DNA of 64,000 nucleotides from Streptomyces sp. NBC_01231 (lineage in GTDB: Bacteria; Actinomycetota; Actinomycetes; Streptomycetales; Streptomycetaceae): positions 10,912,001-10,976,000 of the forward strand of contig CP108521.1 of the NCBI GenBank assembly GCA_035999765.1, written 5' to 3'. The translations under genes were made by a program, and so were the position numbers. Shown in pieces: positions 26,243-34,485 of this stretch. The first letter of the stretch is position 1, and each line of letters begins with the position of its first letter. The notes beneath the pieces are model-generated. The model had not been told where the DNA came from, did not search any database, and saw only the letters and a list, made by a program, of their open reading frames with translations.

Positions 26243-27094
26243 ATGCCCGCTCCCTCCGACCAGGCCGCACGTCACTGGTTCGTCACTGGGGCCTCCGGTG
26301 GGCTGGGCCGCCATCTCACCGAGCACGCCCTCCAGAACGGCGACCGCGTTACGGCGACGGTCCGCCGCCCGGCAGCTCTGGACGACCTGCGCGAGACGTA
26401 CGGCGACCGGCTGACTGTCGAGATCCTCGATCTCACGCGGCCGGCCGATGTGGACAAGGTGGTCGGCAGGACTCTCCGGTCCGGGGCGGTGGACATTGTG
26501 GTCAACAATGCCGGATACGCGGTTGTGGGCGCCGCCGAGGAAATGACCGTCGACCAGATTCGCGACCAGATCGAGGTTCTCCTGCTCGCGCCGATGGTGA
26601 TCACCCGTGCCTTCCTGCAGCCGATGCGTGAGCAGGGCGGAGGTCGGATCATCCAGATCTCCAGCGTGGGCGGCCAGGTCGGCATCCCCACGCACAGCTC
26701 CTATCACGCGGGCAAGTGGGGGCTGGAGGGCTTCACCGAGAGCGTCAGCCGCGAGGTCTCCGACTTCAACATTCACCTCACTCTGGTCGAGCCCGGCGCC
26801 ACCCGCACAGGCTTCGCTTCGGCCTTGCAATACACCACCGAAACGACCGTCTACCGCGACAATGCCGTCGGCCAGACCCGGCACTACCTGGAAACAGCAG
26901 ACGAGAGCGTCTTCACCGGCGACCCGGCCAAGCTCGCTGCCGCCATTTACGACACCACCAACCACCCGAGCCCGCCACTGCGTCTGACTCTCGGCTCCGA
27001 CACCTATAGCGCAATCCACGCGGCACTCATCGAACGTCTCACCGCGCTCGAGACTCAGAAGGATCTCGCTGAATCTGTCGCCTTCACCCACTGA
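26243..27094 (+). CDS. SDR-family oxidoreductase
   Basis: The 283-residue SDR has the cofactor motif FVTGASGGLGRHL, DIVVNNAGYAVVG, the catalytic Ser region QISSVGGQVG and Tyr-Lys in SYHAGKWGLEG (Tyr-x3-Lys). It is of the 280-residue type often annotated as a ketoreductase or acting on steroid- or retinoid-like compounds. AGGAG lies 9 nt before ATG 26243. Control by the divergent TetR regulator through the palindrome is likely. The substrate is unknown. Confidence 0.86.
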   Translation: MPAPSDQAARHWFVTGASGGLGRHLTEHALQNGDRVTATVRRPAALDDLRETYGDRLTVEILDLTRPADVDKVVGRTLRSGAVDIVVNNAGYAVVGAAEEMTVDQIRDQIEVLLLAPMVITRAFLQPMREQGGGRIIQISSVGGQVGIPTHSSYHAGKWGLEGFTESVSREVSDFNIHLTLVEPGATRTGFASALQYTTETTVYRDNAVGQTRHYLETADESVFTGDPAKLAAAIYDTTNHPSPPLRLTLGSDTYSAIHAALIERLTALETQKDLAESVAFTH

Positions 27095-27356
27095 TCCGCC
27101 CCAACGGCACGACCCGTCAGGAAATCTCGCCGCCATTACGGCCTTACGCATCACCGCAACTTCGACGTCCGGAAGTCCGGCACGTCGTCTCACCCAGCAC
27201 TCCCACGCGATCGCATCAGGCATCGCCAGCAGAGCGACCTCGCTGGAACGCGTACGGAGCATCTGGGAGGACATCGCCCAGATGCCCGGCGTACGGGACA
27301 CTGTCACCGCGCTCACCCTCTCAGGGTCGTCAACCGATCACGAGGAGAGCGGAGTT
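27095..27356. other. non-coding stretch after the SDR
   Basis: Frames are short and lack motifs. A plus-strand segment at about 27230-27310 (SLERVRSIWEDIAQMPGVRD) has coding-like composition but no gene around it. Confidence 0.35.
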
Positions 27357-27590
27357 CTACGGCACCGGGGTGAGCAGCGCCATGCCCTGTTCCCTGTCCG
27401 GCAGCTCGCGCTCGACCACGAGGTCCACCACGTCCGCCCCGGTGGTCAGGGCCGCCTCTGTCGCGGTTCGAGCGGCCGCCGCATGGCCGACGTGGGGGGG
27501 CAGGGCGGTCACCGAGCCCACCGACCGGACGGCTTGGCGGGCCAGAGGGACGGTACGAGAGCCGCGCGGGAAGGGGCCTCGGTGTCCACG
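27357..27590 (-). pseudogene. possible DeoC-like aldolase remnant
   Basis: A minus-strand frame without a clear start reads VGSVTALPPHVGHAAAARTA, then TEAALTTGADVVDLVVER, and stops at 27357. The pattern (a V-x-ALPPHVG stretch, then a TGADVVDLV strand end) resembles the middle of deoxyribose-phosphate aldolase-type barrels (GADEIDMV). Only about 60 residues are convincing, so this is a weak call. Confidence 0.25.
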
Positions 27591-27769
27591 CCGCACCTGC
27601 CGACTGTCCGCACCATGCGGTACTGCCGGCGCAGGGAATCCGTATACCTGGCCCCGGCGTCCGGAATCTTCCGCCGCAGGTCGCGCTGACTGCGGCAGGG
27701 GCTCTCCCGCAGCAGATCCGGTACTTGCTGCGGCAGACGTCAAGCCAGGGAGGTCCGTAAGCCCAGCGG

Positions 27770-28672
27770 TCACACTGGTTCGGCATCGTCCTCGAGCTGG
27801 CTCGTCCTGGCCCGCAGCCATGCCGTCAGCTGGCGGACGCGTCCGTCTTGCTCGGGTGATTGACGGCTGAGGAGGTGGTAGCTGGTGCCGTCGGGGACGA
27901 AACCGAAGGGTGCGACGAGTTGCCCTTGCTCGAGGTCGTCGCGGACGACGGCATACGGGGCGATTGCGACCCCGACGCCGGCCGCGGCGGCCTGGAGGGT
28001 CAGGTAGAAGTGCTCCAGGGTCTGCTGGGAGGCGGGCTCTGCTGTCATGCCGGTGATACGTCGCCAGTCGTCCCACGCCTGCGGTCGTGTGTCGGTGTGC
28101 AGAAGGGCGGCTTGCGATACGCCGGCGGCGCCGGTCAGGCGGGTCGCGAGATCGGGCCGGCAGACGGGTCCGATCCGCTCTGCGAACAAGCGGGTCCTGC
28201 TCGCCTCGTCAGGGAACGGGAAGTCGTCTCGGCGGATCGCGAGGTCGATGTTGTCCCGCTCGAAGTAGACAGGGCCGCCGCCTGCGGACAGGTGGACGGC
28301 GACGTCCGGCACGTTCAGGGCCAGATCGGGGAGCTGGGGAATGAGCCATCGCATCAGGAGTGTGGGCTCACACGAGAGGGCGAGCGGTCCTGAGGGTGTG
28401 CGGTGTGCGAGTTGCCCGGCTGCCGCATCGATCTGATCGAGCGCGTCCCGGACGACGGCCGCCAGCTGGCGTGCCTGCGGGGTCGGGCGCAGGGCGCGTG
28501 TCTGTCGCTCGAACAGTGATATTCCAAGGGACCGTTCCAGGTTCTGGATCTGTCGGCTCACCGCGCCGTGCGTGACATGCAGTTCCCGGGCCGCCGCGGT
28601 CATGCTCGCGTGCCGGACTGTCGCCTCGAAGGGCAGCAGCGTATTCAGAGGAGGAAGGGCCGACCATCGCAT
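27770..28672 (-). CDS. LysR-family regulator (GcvA type)
   Basis: The 300-residue protein has an N-terminal HTH (LPFEATVRHASMTAAAREL, then VTHGAVSRQIQNLERSLG) and an effector domain with the GcvA-type LMRWLIPQLPDLALNVPDV and NIDLAIRRDDFPF segments. It is divergent from the kinase/PdxA/TIM-barrel operon, 110 bp away, over a 17-bp palindrome, so it is the likely activator or repressor of that operon. Confidence 0.88.
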   Translation of the reverse strand: MRWSALPPLNTLLPFEATVRHASMTAAARELHVTHGAVSRQIQNLERSLGISLFERQTRALRPTPQARQLAAVVRDALDQIDAAAGQLAHRTPSGPLALSCEPTLLMRWLIPQLPDLALNVPDVAVHLSAGGGPVYFERDNIDLAIRRDDFPFPDEASRTRLFAERIGPVCRPDLATRLTGAAGVSQAALLHTDTRPQAWDDWRRITGMTAEPASQQTLEHFYLTLQAAAAGVGVAIAPYAVVRDDLEQGQLVAPFGFVPDGTSYHLLSRQSPEQDGRVRQLTAWLRARTSQLEDDAEPV

Positions 28673-28684
28673 GCGTGAACTTTA

Positions 28685-28701
28685 CTCACAGGTCCTGTGA
28701 G
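28685..28701. promoter_or_regulatory. 17-bp palindrome in the divergent LysR/kinase promoter region
   Basis: CTCACAGG-T-CCTGTGAG is a perfect palindrome with 8-bp arms. It sits 12 bp before the LysR start and about 80 bp before the kinase start. Confidence 0.6.
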
Positions 28702-28782
28702 AATGAATCGTTTGTCCTGCTACTTCACCTCAACGACTATTGACCTCGTCACAGAGAAGAGCGGCTGACGGAGAGGTGGAGC

Positions 28783-29976
28783 ATGACATTCCGCGACGAC
28801 CTGCCGCAGAGTATCGCCATCCTGGCGGATGACCTCACCAGTGCCGGGGACGGTGCCGCGCCGTTCCGCCAGGCAGGTCACGACGCCCGGATCCTGCTCA
28901 CCACCCCCGCGGGCCCGCCGCGGCACGCCGTGGGTGTGACCGCGGTTGACCTCGGAAGCCGGGTGCTGGAGGAGGAGGCCGCCGCTGCGCGTACTCGGCG
29001 GGCGGCCCACCTGTTCGCCGGCTTCGAGCTGCTCTTGAAAACGGTGGATTCCACCCTGCGCGGTCATGTCGCGGCAGAGGTCCGGGCCGCATGGGCGGGA
29101 TCGCAGAAGCGGGCCGTCGTCATCGCTCCGGCCTTCCCCGCGGAGGGCAGAGTGACGATGGAGGGGGTCCAGTACGTGCGGGGCGTACCGGTCCACGAGA
29201 GCGACTACGCCCGCGACCCGGTACACCCCGTGCGCTGCTCGGACCTCGCCACGCTGTTCCCGGAGGCCGTTCTCGCGCAGCCGGATCGGCCAGCCGAACT
29301 GCCCGATCCGATCGAAAACGGTGGCCTGATCGTCTGCTCCGCCACCGAAGACGGCGACCTCGACCGTCTGGTGGCAGCGGTGCCGCGGCTTGACGAAGTG
29401 TTGTGGGTCGGCTCCCCGGGTCTGGCGGCCGCCCTGGCCCGAAGGTGTGCACGCGCTACCGGCAGCGCCGCATCACTGCCGGCCCCGGCCCGACGTCCAC
29501 TGATCGTGGTCGGCAGCACCAACCCGGCGACCCGACGGCAGTTGGCCACGCTGCACACCGGGGAGGACGTCCAGGGTGTCACCGTCAGCGCCGATCCGGC
29601 CCCGGCCGTGGAGGCGCTGCGAGGCCTGACGGCCTCCATCCTCACCCTGCAGACACCCGATGAACGCCACACGCCCCAGACCGCACAAGTACTGGCCCGC
29701 TCCCAGGCAGCGGTCGCCAAGGCGCTGACCGAAGACCACACGGTCGACGCACTCGTCATCACCGGGGGAGAAACGGCCACTACCGTGCTCCAGCCCCTTG
29801 GCGCCACCGGCATCGACCTGCTTGACGAACCCGAACCCGGCGTCGTCCGTGGATCCCTGACCGGCCCCCTCCCCCTTCCCGTGCTGATCAAGGCAGGCGG
29901 CTTCGGCGACGACGCCCTGCTCCTGCGCCTGTGCCACCTCATCCGACAACGCCCCGACCCAGGAGAGCACACATGA
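28783..29976 (+). CDS. four-carbon acid-sugar kinase (OtnK/DtnK family, DUF1537)
   Basis: The 397-residue protein has the N-terminal substrate domain (IAILADDLTSAGDGAAPFRQ, LLKTVDSTLRGHVAAE, VVIAPAFPAEGR) and the C-terminal nucleotide domain (LVITGGETATTVLQPLG, then PLPVLIKAGGFGDDALL). The family phosphorylates threonate, erythronate or 2-keto-tetronate at the 4-hydroxyl. The next gene is PdxA-like, the pairing found in D-threonate catabolism, where 4-phosphothreonate is oxidised and decarboxylated to dihydroxyacetone phosphate. The stop overlaps the next start (ATGA). Exact stereochemistry of the substrate is inferred. Confidence 0.87.
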   Translation: MTFRDDLPQSIAILADDLTSAGDGAAPFRQAGHDARILLTTPAGPPRHAVGVTAVDLGSRVLEEEAAAARTRRAAHLFAGFELLLKTVDSTLRGHVAAEVRAAWAGSQKRAVVIAPAFPAEGRVTMEGVQYVRGVPVHESDYARDPVHPVRCSDLATLFPEAVLAQPDRPAELPDPIENGGLIVCSATEDGDLDRLVAAVPRLDEVLWVGSPGLAAALARRCARATGSAASLPAPARRPLIVVGSTNPATRRQLATLHTGEDVQGVTVSADPAPAVEALRGLTASILTLQTPDERHTPQTAQVLARSQAAVAKALTEDHTVDALVITGGETATTVLQPLGATGIDLLDEPEPGVVRGSLTGPLPLPVLIKAGGFGDDALLLRLCHLIRQRPDPGEHT

Positions 29977-30962
29977 CCCCGATCGCCATCACCATGGGCG
30001 ACCCTTGTGGCATCGGCCCCGAGATCACCCTCAAAGCGTGCGCCGATCCCCGGCGTACTGTGCCCGTCGTCGTCATCGGTGACATGGACGTCCTCGACCG
30101 CGCCAACAAGGTCGCCGACACTCAGCTCACACTGCACCCCATCTCATCGGTCGATGAGGCGGAGTTCGCACCCGGCACGGTGGACGTCCTCGCAGAGAAC
30201 GGCCTTCCGGCCGACCTGCCCTGGGGCGCACTCGACGCCCGGGCCGGAGCGGCGTCCTTCCAGTACGTCCGCCGCGGTATCCAACTCGCGATGGCCCAGG
30301 AGATACGGGCTCTGGTGACCGCACCGATCAACAAGGAAGCACTGCGCATGTCCGGCGTCCCCTACCCCGGGCACACCGAGATCCTCGCAGACCTGTCCGG
30401 CACCACTGACTACGCGATGATGATGGCCACCGACGAGCTGAGGATCGTCCTGGTCACCGTGCACCAGTCACTGCGCACCGCACTCGACGCGATCACCACA
30501 GGCCGCGTGCTCGACATCATCCGTCTCACCCACCGGACACTCGAGCGCAGCGGCCTGCCCGCCCCCCGCATCGCCGTCGCCGGCCTCAACCCCCACGCAG
30601 GGGAGAACGGCCTCTTCGGCCGCGAGGACCTGGACATCATCACCCCCGCCATCCAGACCGCGCAGAGCGAAGGCATCCAGGCCAGCGGACCCTGGCCCGC
30701 CGACACCGTTTTCATGCGAGCCCGCGCCGGAGCCTTCGACGCCGTGGTCGCCCAGTACCACGACCAGGGCCTCATCCCCGTCAAGTACCTCGGGATCGAA
30801 CACGGCGTCAATATCACCATCGGCCTGCCCTTCGTCCGCACCAGCGTCGACCACGGCACCGCCTTCGACATCGCCGGTCTCGGCACCGCCGACCACACGA
30901 GCCTGCTCGCCGCCCTGACCCATGCCGACCGCCTGTCCTCAGGGGCACCGGACCGCCCCTGA
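29973..30962 (+). CDS. PdxA-family 4-phosphate dehydrogenase (PdxA2-like)
   Basis: The 329-residue dehydrogenase carries the PdxA landmarks: MGDPCGIGPEITLKA at the N-terminus, the three metal-ligand His regions (YPGHTEILADL, VTVHQSLRTAL, VAQYHDQGLIPVKYL) and NITIGLPFVRTSVDHGTAF near the end. With the sugar-acid kinase upstream and no other pyridoxal genes around, it is more likely a decarboxylating 4-phosphothreonate/erythronate dehydrogenase than the vitamin B6 enzyme. ATG 29973 lies inside the kinase stop region, with GGAGAG just before it. Confidence 0.87.
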   Translation: MTPIAITMGDPCGIGPEITLKACADPRRTVPVVVIGDMDVLDRANKVADTQLTLHPISSVDEAEFAPGTVDVLAENGLPADLPWGALDARAGAASFQYVRRGIQLAMAQEIRALVTAPINKEALRMSGVPYPGHTEILADLSGTTDYAMMMATDELRIVLVTVHQSLRTALDAITTGRVLDIIRLTHRTLERSGLPAPRIAVAGLNPHAGENGLFGREDLDIITPAIQTAQSEGIQASGPWPADTVFMRARAGAFDAVVAQYHDQGLIPVKYLGIEHGVNITIGLPFVRTSVDHGTAFDIAGLGTADHTSLLAALTHADRLSSGAPDRP

Positions 30963-31007
30963 CCCACCGACCTCCGTCAGCCCCGGAACAGAAAGCCGAA
31001 GGACACC

Positions 31008-31667
31008 ATGGACTTCATCTTCATGCTCACCCGTGACGACCGCACCGTCACCGACTGCCTCGAGGTCCTCGACACCATCGAGGACCTCGGCATCACCCAC
31101 ATCGGATTCAAAGACATCGGTGTGGACCCCGAGACCCTCGCCAAGCTCCACACCCGCATCAAGAACATGGGCGCCACCACCTACCTCGAAGTCGTCAGCA
31201 CCCACCGGGAGCAGGCTCTTGCCTCAGTACGGACGGCCACCGAACTCGGCGTCGACTGGCTGATGGGTGGCACCTGGGTCGAGGAGACCCTCAGCGTCCT
31301 GCAGGGCACGTCCATCGGCTACCTGCCCTTCGCGGGAGAACCCCTGGGGCACCCCACTCGCCTCGCCGGCGACCCGGACCGCATCGCCGATGACTGCCGA
31401 CGAGCGGAGGCCGCCGGCTGCGCCGGCGTCGACCTCCTCGCCTACCGCGCCACCGATGCCGACCCTCTCGACCTGGTCCGCGCCGCCCGCGCCGCCACCA
31501 CCGGCCGCCTGGTCATCGCCGGCTCCATCACCAGCATCGACCAGATACAGGCGCTCGCATCAGCCGGAGCCGACGCCTTCACCATCGGATCCGCCGCTTT
31601 CGACGGCTCCCTGCAACCCCACGCCGGCACCCTCAGATCCCAACTGACTCCGGTAATGGGTCTGTAG
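31008..31667 (+). CDS. TIM-barrel protein of the threonate-type operon
   Basis: The 219-residue single-domain beta/alpha barrel reads ITHIGFKDIGVDPETLAKLH, TTYLEVVSTHREQALASV, DWLMGGTWVEETL, AGCAGVDLLAYR, and GRLVIAGSITSIDQIQALAS with a final ADAFTIGSAAFDG. The last two are a phosphate-binding Gly-Ser/Gly-Ser pair like HisA, KGPDC or phosphoribosyl-type barrels. It follows pdxA by 45 bp and probably acts on the phosphorylated intermediate as an isomerase, epimerase or aldolase. I do not know a characterised enzyme of this exact type. Confidence 0.75.
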   Translation: MDFIFMLTRDDRTVTDCLEVLDTIEDLGITHIGFKDIGVDPETLAKLHTRIKNMGATTYLEVVSTHREQALASVRTATELGVDWLMGGTWVEETLSVLQGTSIGYLPFAGEPLGHPTRLAGDPDRIADDCRRAEAAGCAGVDLLAYRATDADPLDLVRAARAATTGRLVIAGSITSIDQIQALASAGADAFTIGSAAFDGSLQPHAGTLRSQLTPVMGL

Positions 31668-31960
31668 CAAGAGTCGCCCTCGGGAACGCAGCAGAAGGAC
31701 GGCGCGAAGCGCCCCGTGCGTGCGAAAGCGGTCACCGCTTCGCCGTCCGGGATGAAGCGGCATCCGCCGGCGCATGAGGACCGGGCACGGTCACGTGCAG
31801 GATGGGATCGGCTCACACGGCCATCCGCTGGACCACTTGACTTCCCCCGAGCCGCCACCTTCCTCTGCGCCCCAACTCATCGACTTCATCTCGACCGCCG
31901 ACCCACCGCCGCATGAGTCGTCCCCCACCACCATCCGGCACATCCAACAAGGAGAACCAC
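31668..31960. other. intergenic region, no gene recognised
   Basis: The stretch contains the 5' region of the truncated oxidase and ends in an AACAAGGAGAACCAC ribosome site. A minus-strand frame near 31660-31770 (RFIPDGEAVTAFARTGRFAP) is open but isolated and not called. Confidence 0.4.
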
Positions 31961-32041
31961 GTGGCCGGTAGGAGACGTGTCCCCGTCGTCGATACCGGCA
32001 CGATGGGCAGCCAGGCCGCCTGGCGACTGGCGGCACGGCAG
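31961..32041 (+). pseudogene. N-terminal stub of a sarcosine-oxidase-type flavoenzyme
   Basis: GTG 31961 follows a strong AAGGAG site and reads VAGRRRVPVVDTGTMGSQ, then AAWRLAARQ. This is the FAD-binding start of the MSOX family (VVGTGTMGSQAAWRLA in relatives) with Asp replacing the first Gly. After about 27 codons the sequence changes to integrase remnant on the other strand. The rest of the gene has been lost by insertion or deletion. Confidence 0.6.
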
Positions 32042-32044
32042 GTC

Positions 32045-32745
32045 CACAGGCTCAGCGGCTCACCGTAGTTGCGGCCGGACTCCGACAGGAACAGCGGCCC
32101 ACGTGCCCGGCTGATGGTGGCTCGGCCGCCGGGTCTTGGTCGTCTCCGCCCGGACCCGCAGTGTGCGGTGCGCCGGGGCGAGGTCATCGGTCGGCAGCGA
32201 GCACAACTCCTCGCGCCGCAGGGCCGCATCGTGAGCGAGGGCGAGCATCACGCGGTTGCGTGCGGGTTCGTCGCGCACGACGTCCAGCAGATCAAGCCAC
32301 TGCCGTTCGCTGGAGATCCAGGGCAGCTTCACCATGCGCGGCACCAGACCGCGCTGGTTCCCGCCGAAGCGGCGGCTGGGAGTGTAGCGGCGCCACCCGA
32401 CCGGGTTGGACTCCCGCAGCCCCTCCTTGTTGCGGTAGTCGCAGAACAGCCACACCGGCACCAGCCGCTGCTGCAGCGTTGCGTTCGCCAGCCCGGCCCC
32501 CGAGTCGAGCACGACGACTTTGCCTCCTCGGCGGCTCGGCCGCGCGGTCAGCTCCTTCACGAATGCGGCGACGCGCAGCCGATTCGCGGTGACCGGGTCC
32601 ATCCCCTCTCGCTCGCAGACCAGCAGGTATTCAGCAAGTCCCCGCGCCTACGCGTCAATCGTCCGTGGAACCCACCCCCAGATCCGTCCACATCCGCAGC
32701 CACTCGGCCGCCCGCTCGTGTCCGCCCAGGACCGACCACGGTCCG
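32045..32745 (-). pseudogene. tyrosine recombinase/integrase remnant
   Basis: A minus-strand frame from about 32602 reads DPVTANRLRVAAFVKELTAR, a NATLQQRLVPVWLFCDYRNK core-binding part, and ALAHDAALRREELCSLPTDD with the first catalytic Arg, then RVRAETTKTRR. After this the frame is lost and GPLFLSESGRNYGEPLSLWT continues in another frame near 32100. Upstream, ARGLAEYLLVCEREG and EWLRMWTDLGVGSTDD lie in different frames. The second half of the active site (His-x-x-Arg, Tyr) is absent. It is a decayed phage- or ICE-type integrase. Confidence 0.65.
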
Positions 32746-33024
32746 CAGCCGCACTGCGGTGGTGGGTGAGGCTGTGCAGGCAGGCGATGCCGACCATGGC
32801 GCGCGACGCACACGGACCACCCGGGAAGGGACGGGCGAAGCTCAGCCGATTACGGCAGGAGACCGCCACCGTGCGTCGCACCCTGACGGTGCACGAAGAG
32901 GCTGTACGACAGCTCGCCCTCAGCAACAACGCGCGGTGCACGGAGTCAGTCGTGTTCTCCTGGCCGCCCGCATCGGGCAGTCTCCGCCGTCACAAGGGTT
33001 GCCGCTCCCACGCGAGAGGGATAA

Positions 33025-33045
33025 GTTTCAGACTGGAACTGAAAC
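33025..33045. promoter_or_regulatory. inverted repeat upstream of the aminotransferase/kinase operon
   Basis: GTTTCAG (33025-33031) and CTGAAAC (33039-33045) are perfect arms with a 7-bp spacer, 64 bp before the aminotransferase start. It is a good operator candidate, perhaps for the ROK-type regulator three genes downstream; no copy was found next to that regulator itself. Confidence 0.5.
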
Positions 33046-33108
33046 AAACTACATCTGCGACTGAAGCGGCCGGGACGAGATGCAAGCCACGAAGGAGGGG
33101 GTCCACTG

Positions 33109-34458
33109 ATGACTTCCACGCCGAGTCGAGCGCTGGCCAACTACCCCAACAAGTTCGACCCCGCAGCGCTCGGTGGCCTGCCGGAGCGATTGCGGTCGAC
33201 GGTCAAGCGGCGAAACAATGTGCTGGGTCCTGGTTATGCGCTGAACTACCGGGAGCCGGTCGAGTTCGTCTCCGGTCGAGGCGCTCACCTGTTCGACGGG
33301 GGTGGCAACGACTACCTTGACGCCTACAACAATGTGCCGTGCGTCGGTCACGCACACCCGCACGTTGTCGAGGCCGTGTCCCGCCAGATGGCGGCGGTCA
33401 ACACCAACACGCGCTATGTGCAGGAATCACTCGTCGACTACGCCGAGCGCCTTCTCGCGACCATGCCCGAAGCGCTCTCGAGGGTCAGCTTCGCGTGCAG
33501 CGGGTCGGAGGCGAACGACCTGGCCGTGCGCGTGGCTCGCTTCCACACGGGCGGCGAGGGAATCGTAGTGACTCGCTGGGCTTACCATGGTCTCACTCGA
33601 GAGGTTGCGAGCTTCTCGCCGACGCTCGGCGCGGGGTCACCGCTCGGGCCGAACGTGCGGCTCATCGATGCTCCTGATCCGCGACTCGTCCCGCCGGGTT
33701 CATCGCTTCCCGACTACATGCAAAGCCAGGTGCGCGGCGCGATCAACGACCTGGAGCGCCACGGCTATCGGCTTGCGGCGCTGATCACCGACTGCGCACA
33801 CTCCAGCGACGGCATCTTCACCGATCCCGTTGGTTACCTGCGTGACATGGTCGAGGAGGTGCACGCCGCGGGCGGCGTGTACATCGCCGACGAGGTCCAG
33901 TCGGGTTTCGCCCGGCTCGGAGAGTCGATGTGGGGGTTCAGCCGCCATGGGGTGCTTCCGGACATCGTCACGATGGGCAAGCCCATGGGCAACGGCATGC
34001 CCATCTCCGGCGTGGTGTTCAGGCCCGAGGTGTGCGACGAGTTCGGACAGAATGTCCGTTACTTCAACACCTTTGCCGGCAGTTCGATCGCGGTTGCCGC
34101 TGGTGCCGCGGTTCTGGACGTCTTCGAAGCGGAGAACGTGCGGCAGCGAGTTCTCGACAACGGCGGGGCGCTTCGAGCCGGCCTTGAGGAGATCACTCGC
34201 GAATCTCCCCGCGTCGCGGAGGTCCGCGGCAGTGGTCTGTACGTGGGCGTCGAACTCGTGAAGGACCGGGAGTCGCTGGAGCCCGATCGTGTCCGCGCTG
34301 ACCAGGTCATCAACGACATGCGCGAGCGTCGCGTCCTCATCAGCGGCACCGGGGAAGCAGTCAACGTGCTCAAGATCCGACCGCCGCTGGCCTTCGACTC
34401 GGCCGACGTGACGCGATTCCTCGAGACCTTCGCTCAGATCGCGAAGATACGCCTGTAG
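33109..34458 (+). CDS. class-III aminotransferase-fold enzyme, probably a phospho-lyase
   Basis: The 449-residue PLP fold-type I protein has SGSEANDLAVRVARFHTG, HYxx-type RWAYHGLTREVASFSP, the PLP Asp in GVYIADEVQSGFARLG, and the Schiff-base Lys in TMGKPMGNGMP (K291). The stretch IADEVQSGFARLG...WGFSRHGVLPDIVTMGKPMGNG resembles the AGXT2L1/AGXT2L2 group, which removes phosphate and ammonia from phosphoethanolamine or 5-phosphohydroxylysine rather than transaminating. A small-molecule kinase follows 27 bp downstream, matching that kinase/phospho-lyase pairing. ATG 33109 has AAGGAGGGGG upstream. Phospho-lyase activity is inferred from similarity and context. Confidence 0.8.
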   Translation: MTSTPSRALANYPNKFDPAALGGLPERLRSTVKRRNNVLGPGYALNYREPVEFVSGRGAHLFDGGGNDYLDAYNNVPCVGHAHPHVVEAVSRQMAAVNTNTRYVQESLVDYAERLLATMPEALSRVSFACSGSEANDLAVRVARFHTGGEGIVVTRWAYHGLTREVASFSPTLGAGSPLGPNVRLIDAPDPRLVPPGSSLPDYMQSQVRGAINDLERHGYRLAALITDCAHSSDGIFTDPVGYLRDMVEEVHAAGGVYIADEVQSGFARLGESMWGFSRHGVLPDIVTMGKPMGNGMPISGVVFRPEVCDEFGQNVRYFNTFAGSSIAVAAGAAVLDVFEAENVRQRVLDNGGALRAGLEEITRESPRVAEVRGSGLYVGVELVKDRESLEPDRVRADQVINDMRERRVLISGTGEAVNVLKIRPPLAFDSADVTRFLETFAQIAKIRL

Positions 34459-34485
34459 CAGGCCGAAAGCCGAAGGGACCGAACG

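Noticed and set aside
29973..30962. PdxA as vitamin B6 biosynthesis enzyme
   Set aside because: It is coupled to a four-carbon acid-sugar kinase and there are no other pyridoxine genes; a catabolic PdxA2-type role fits better.
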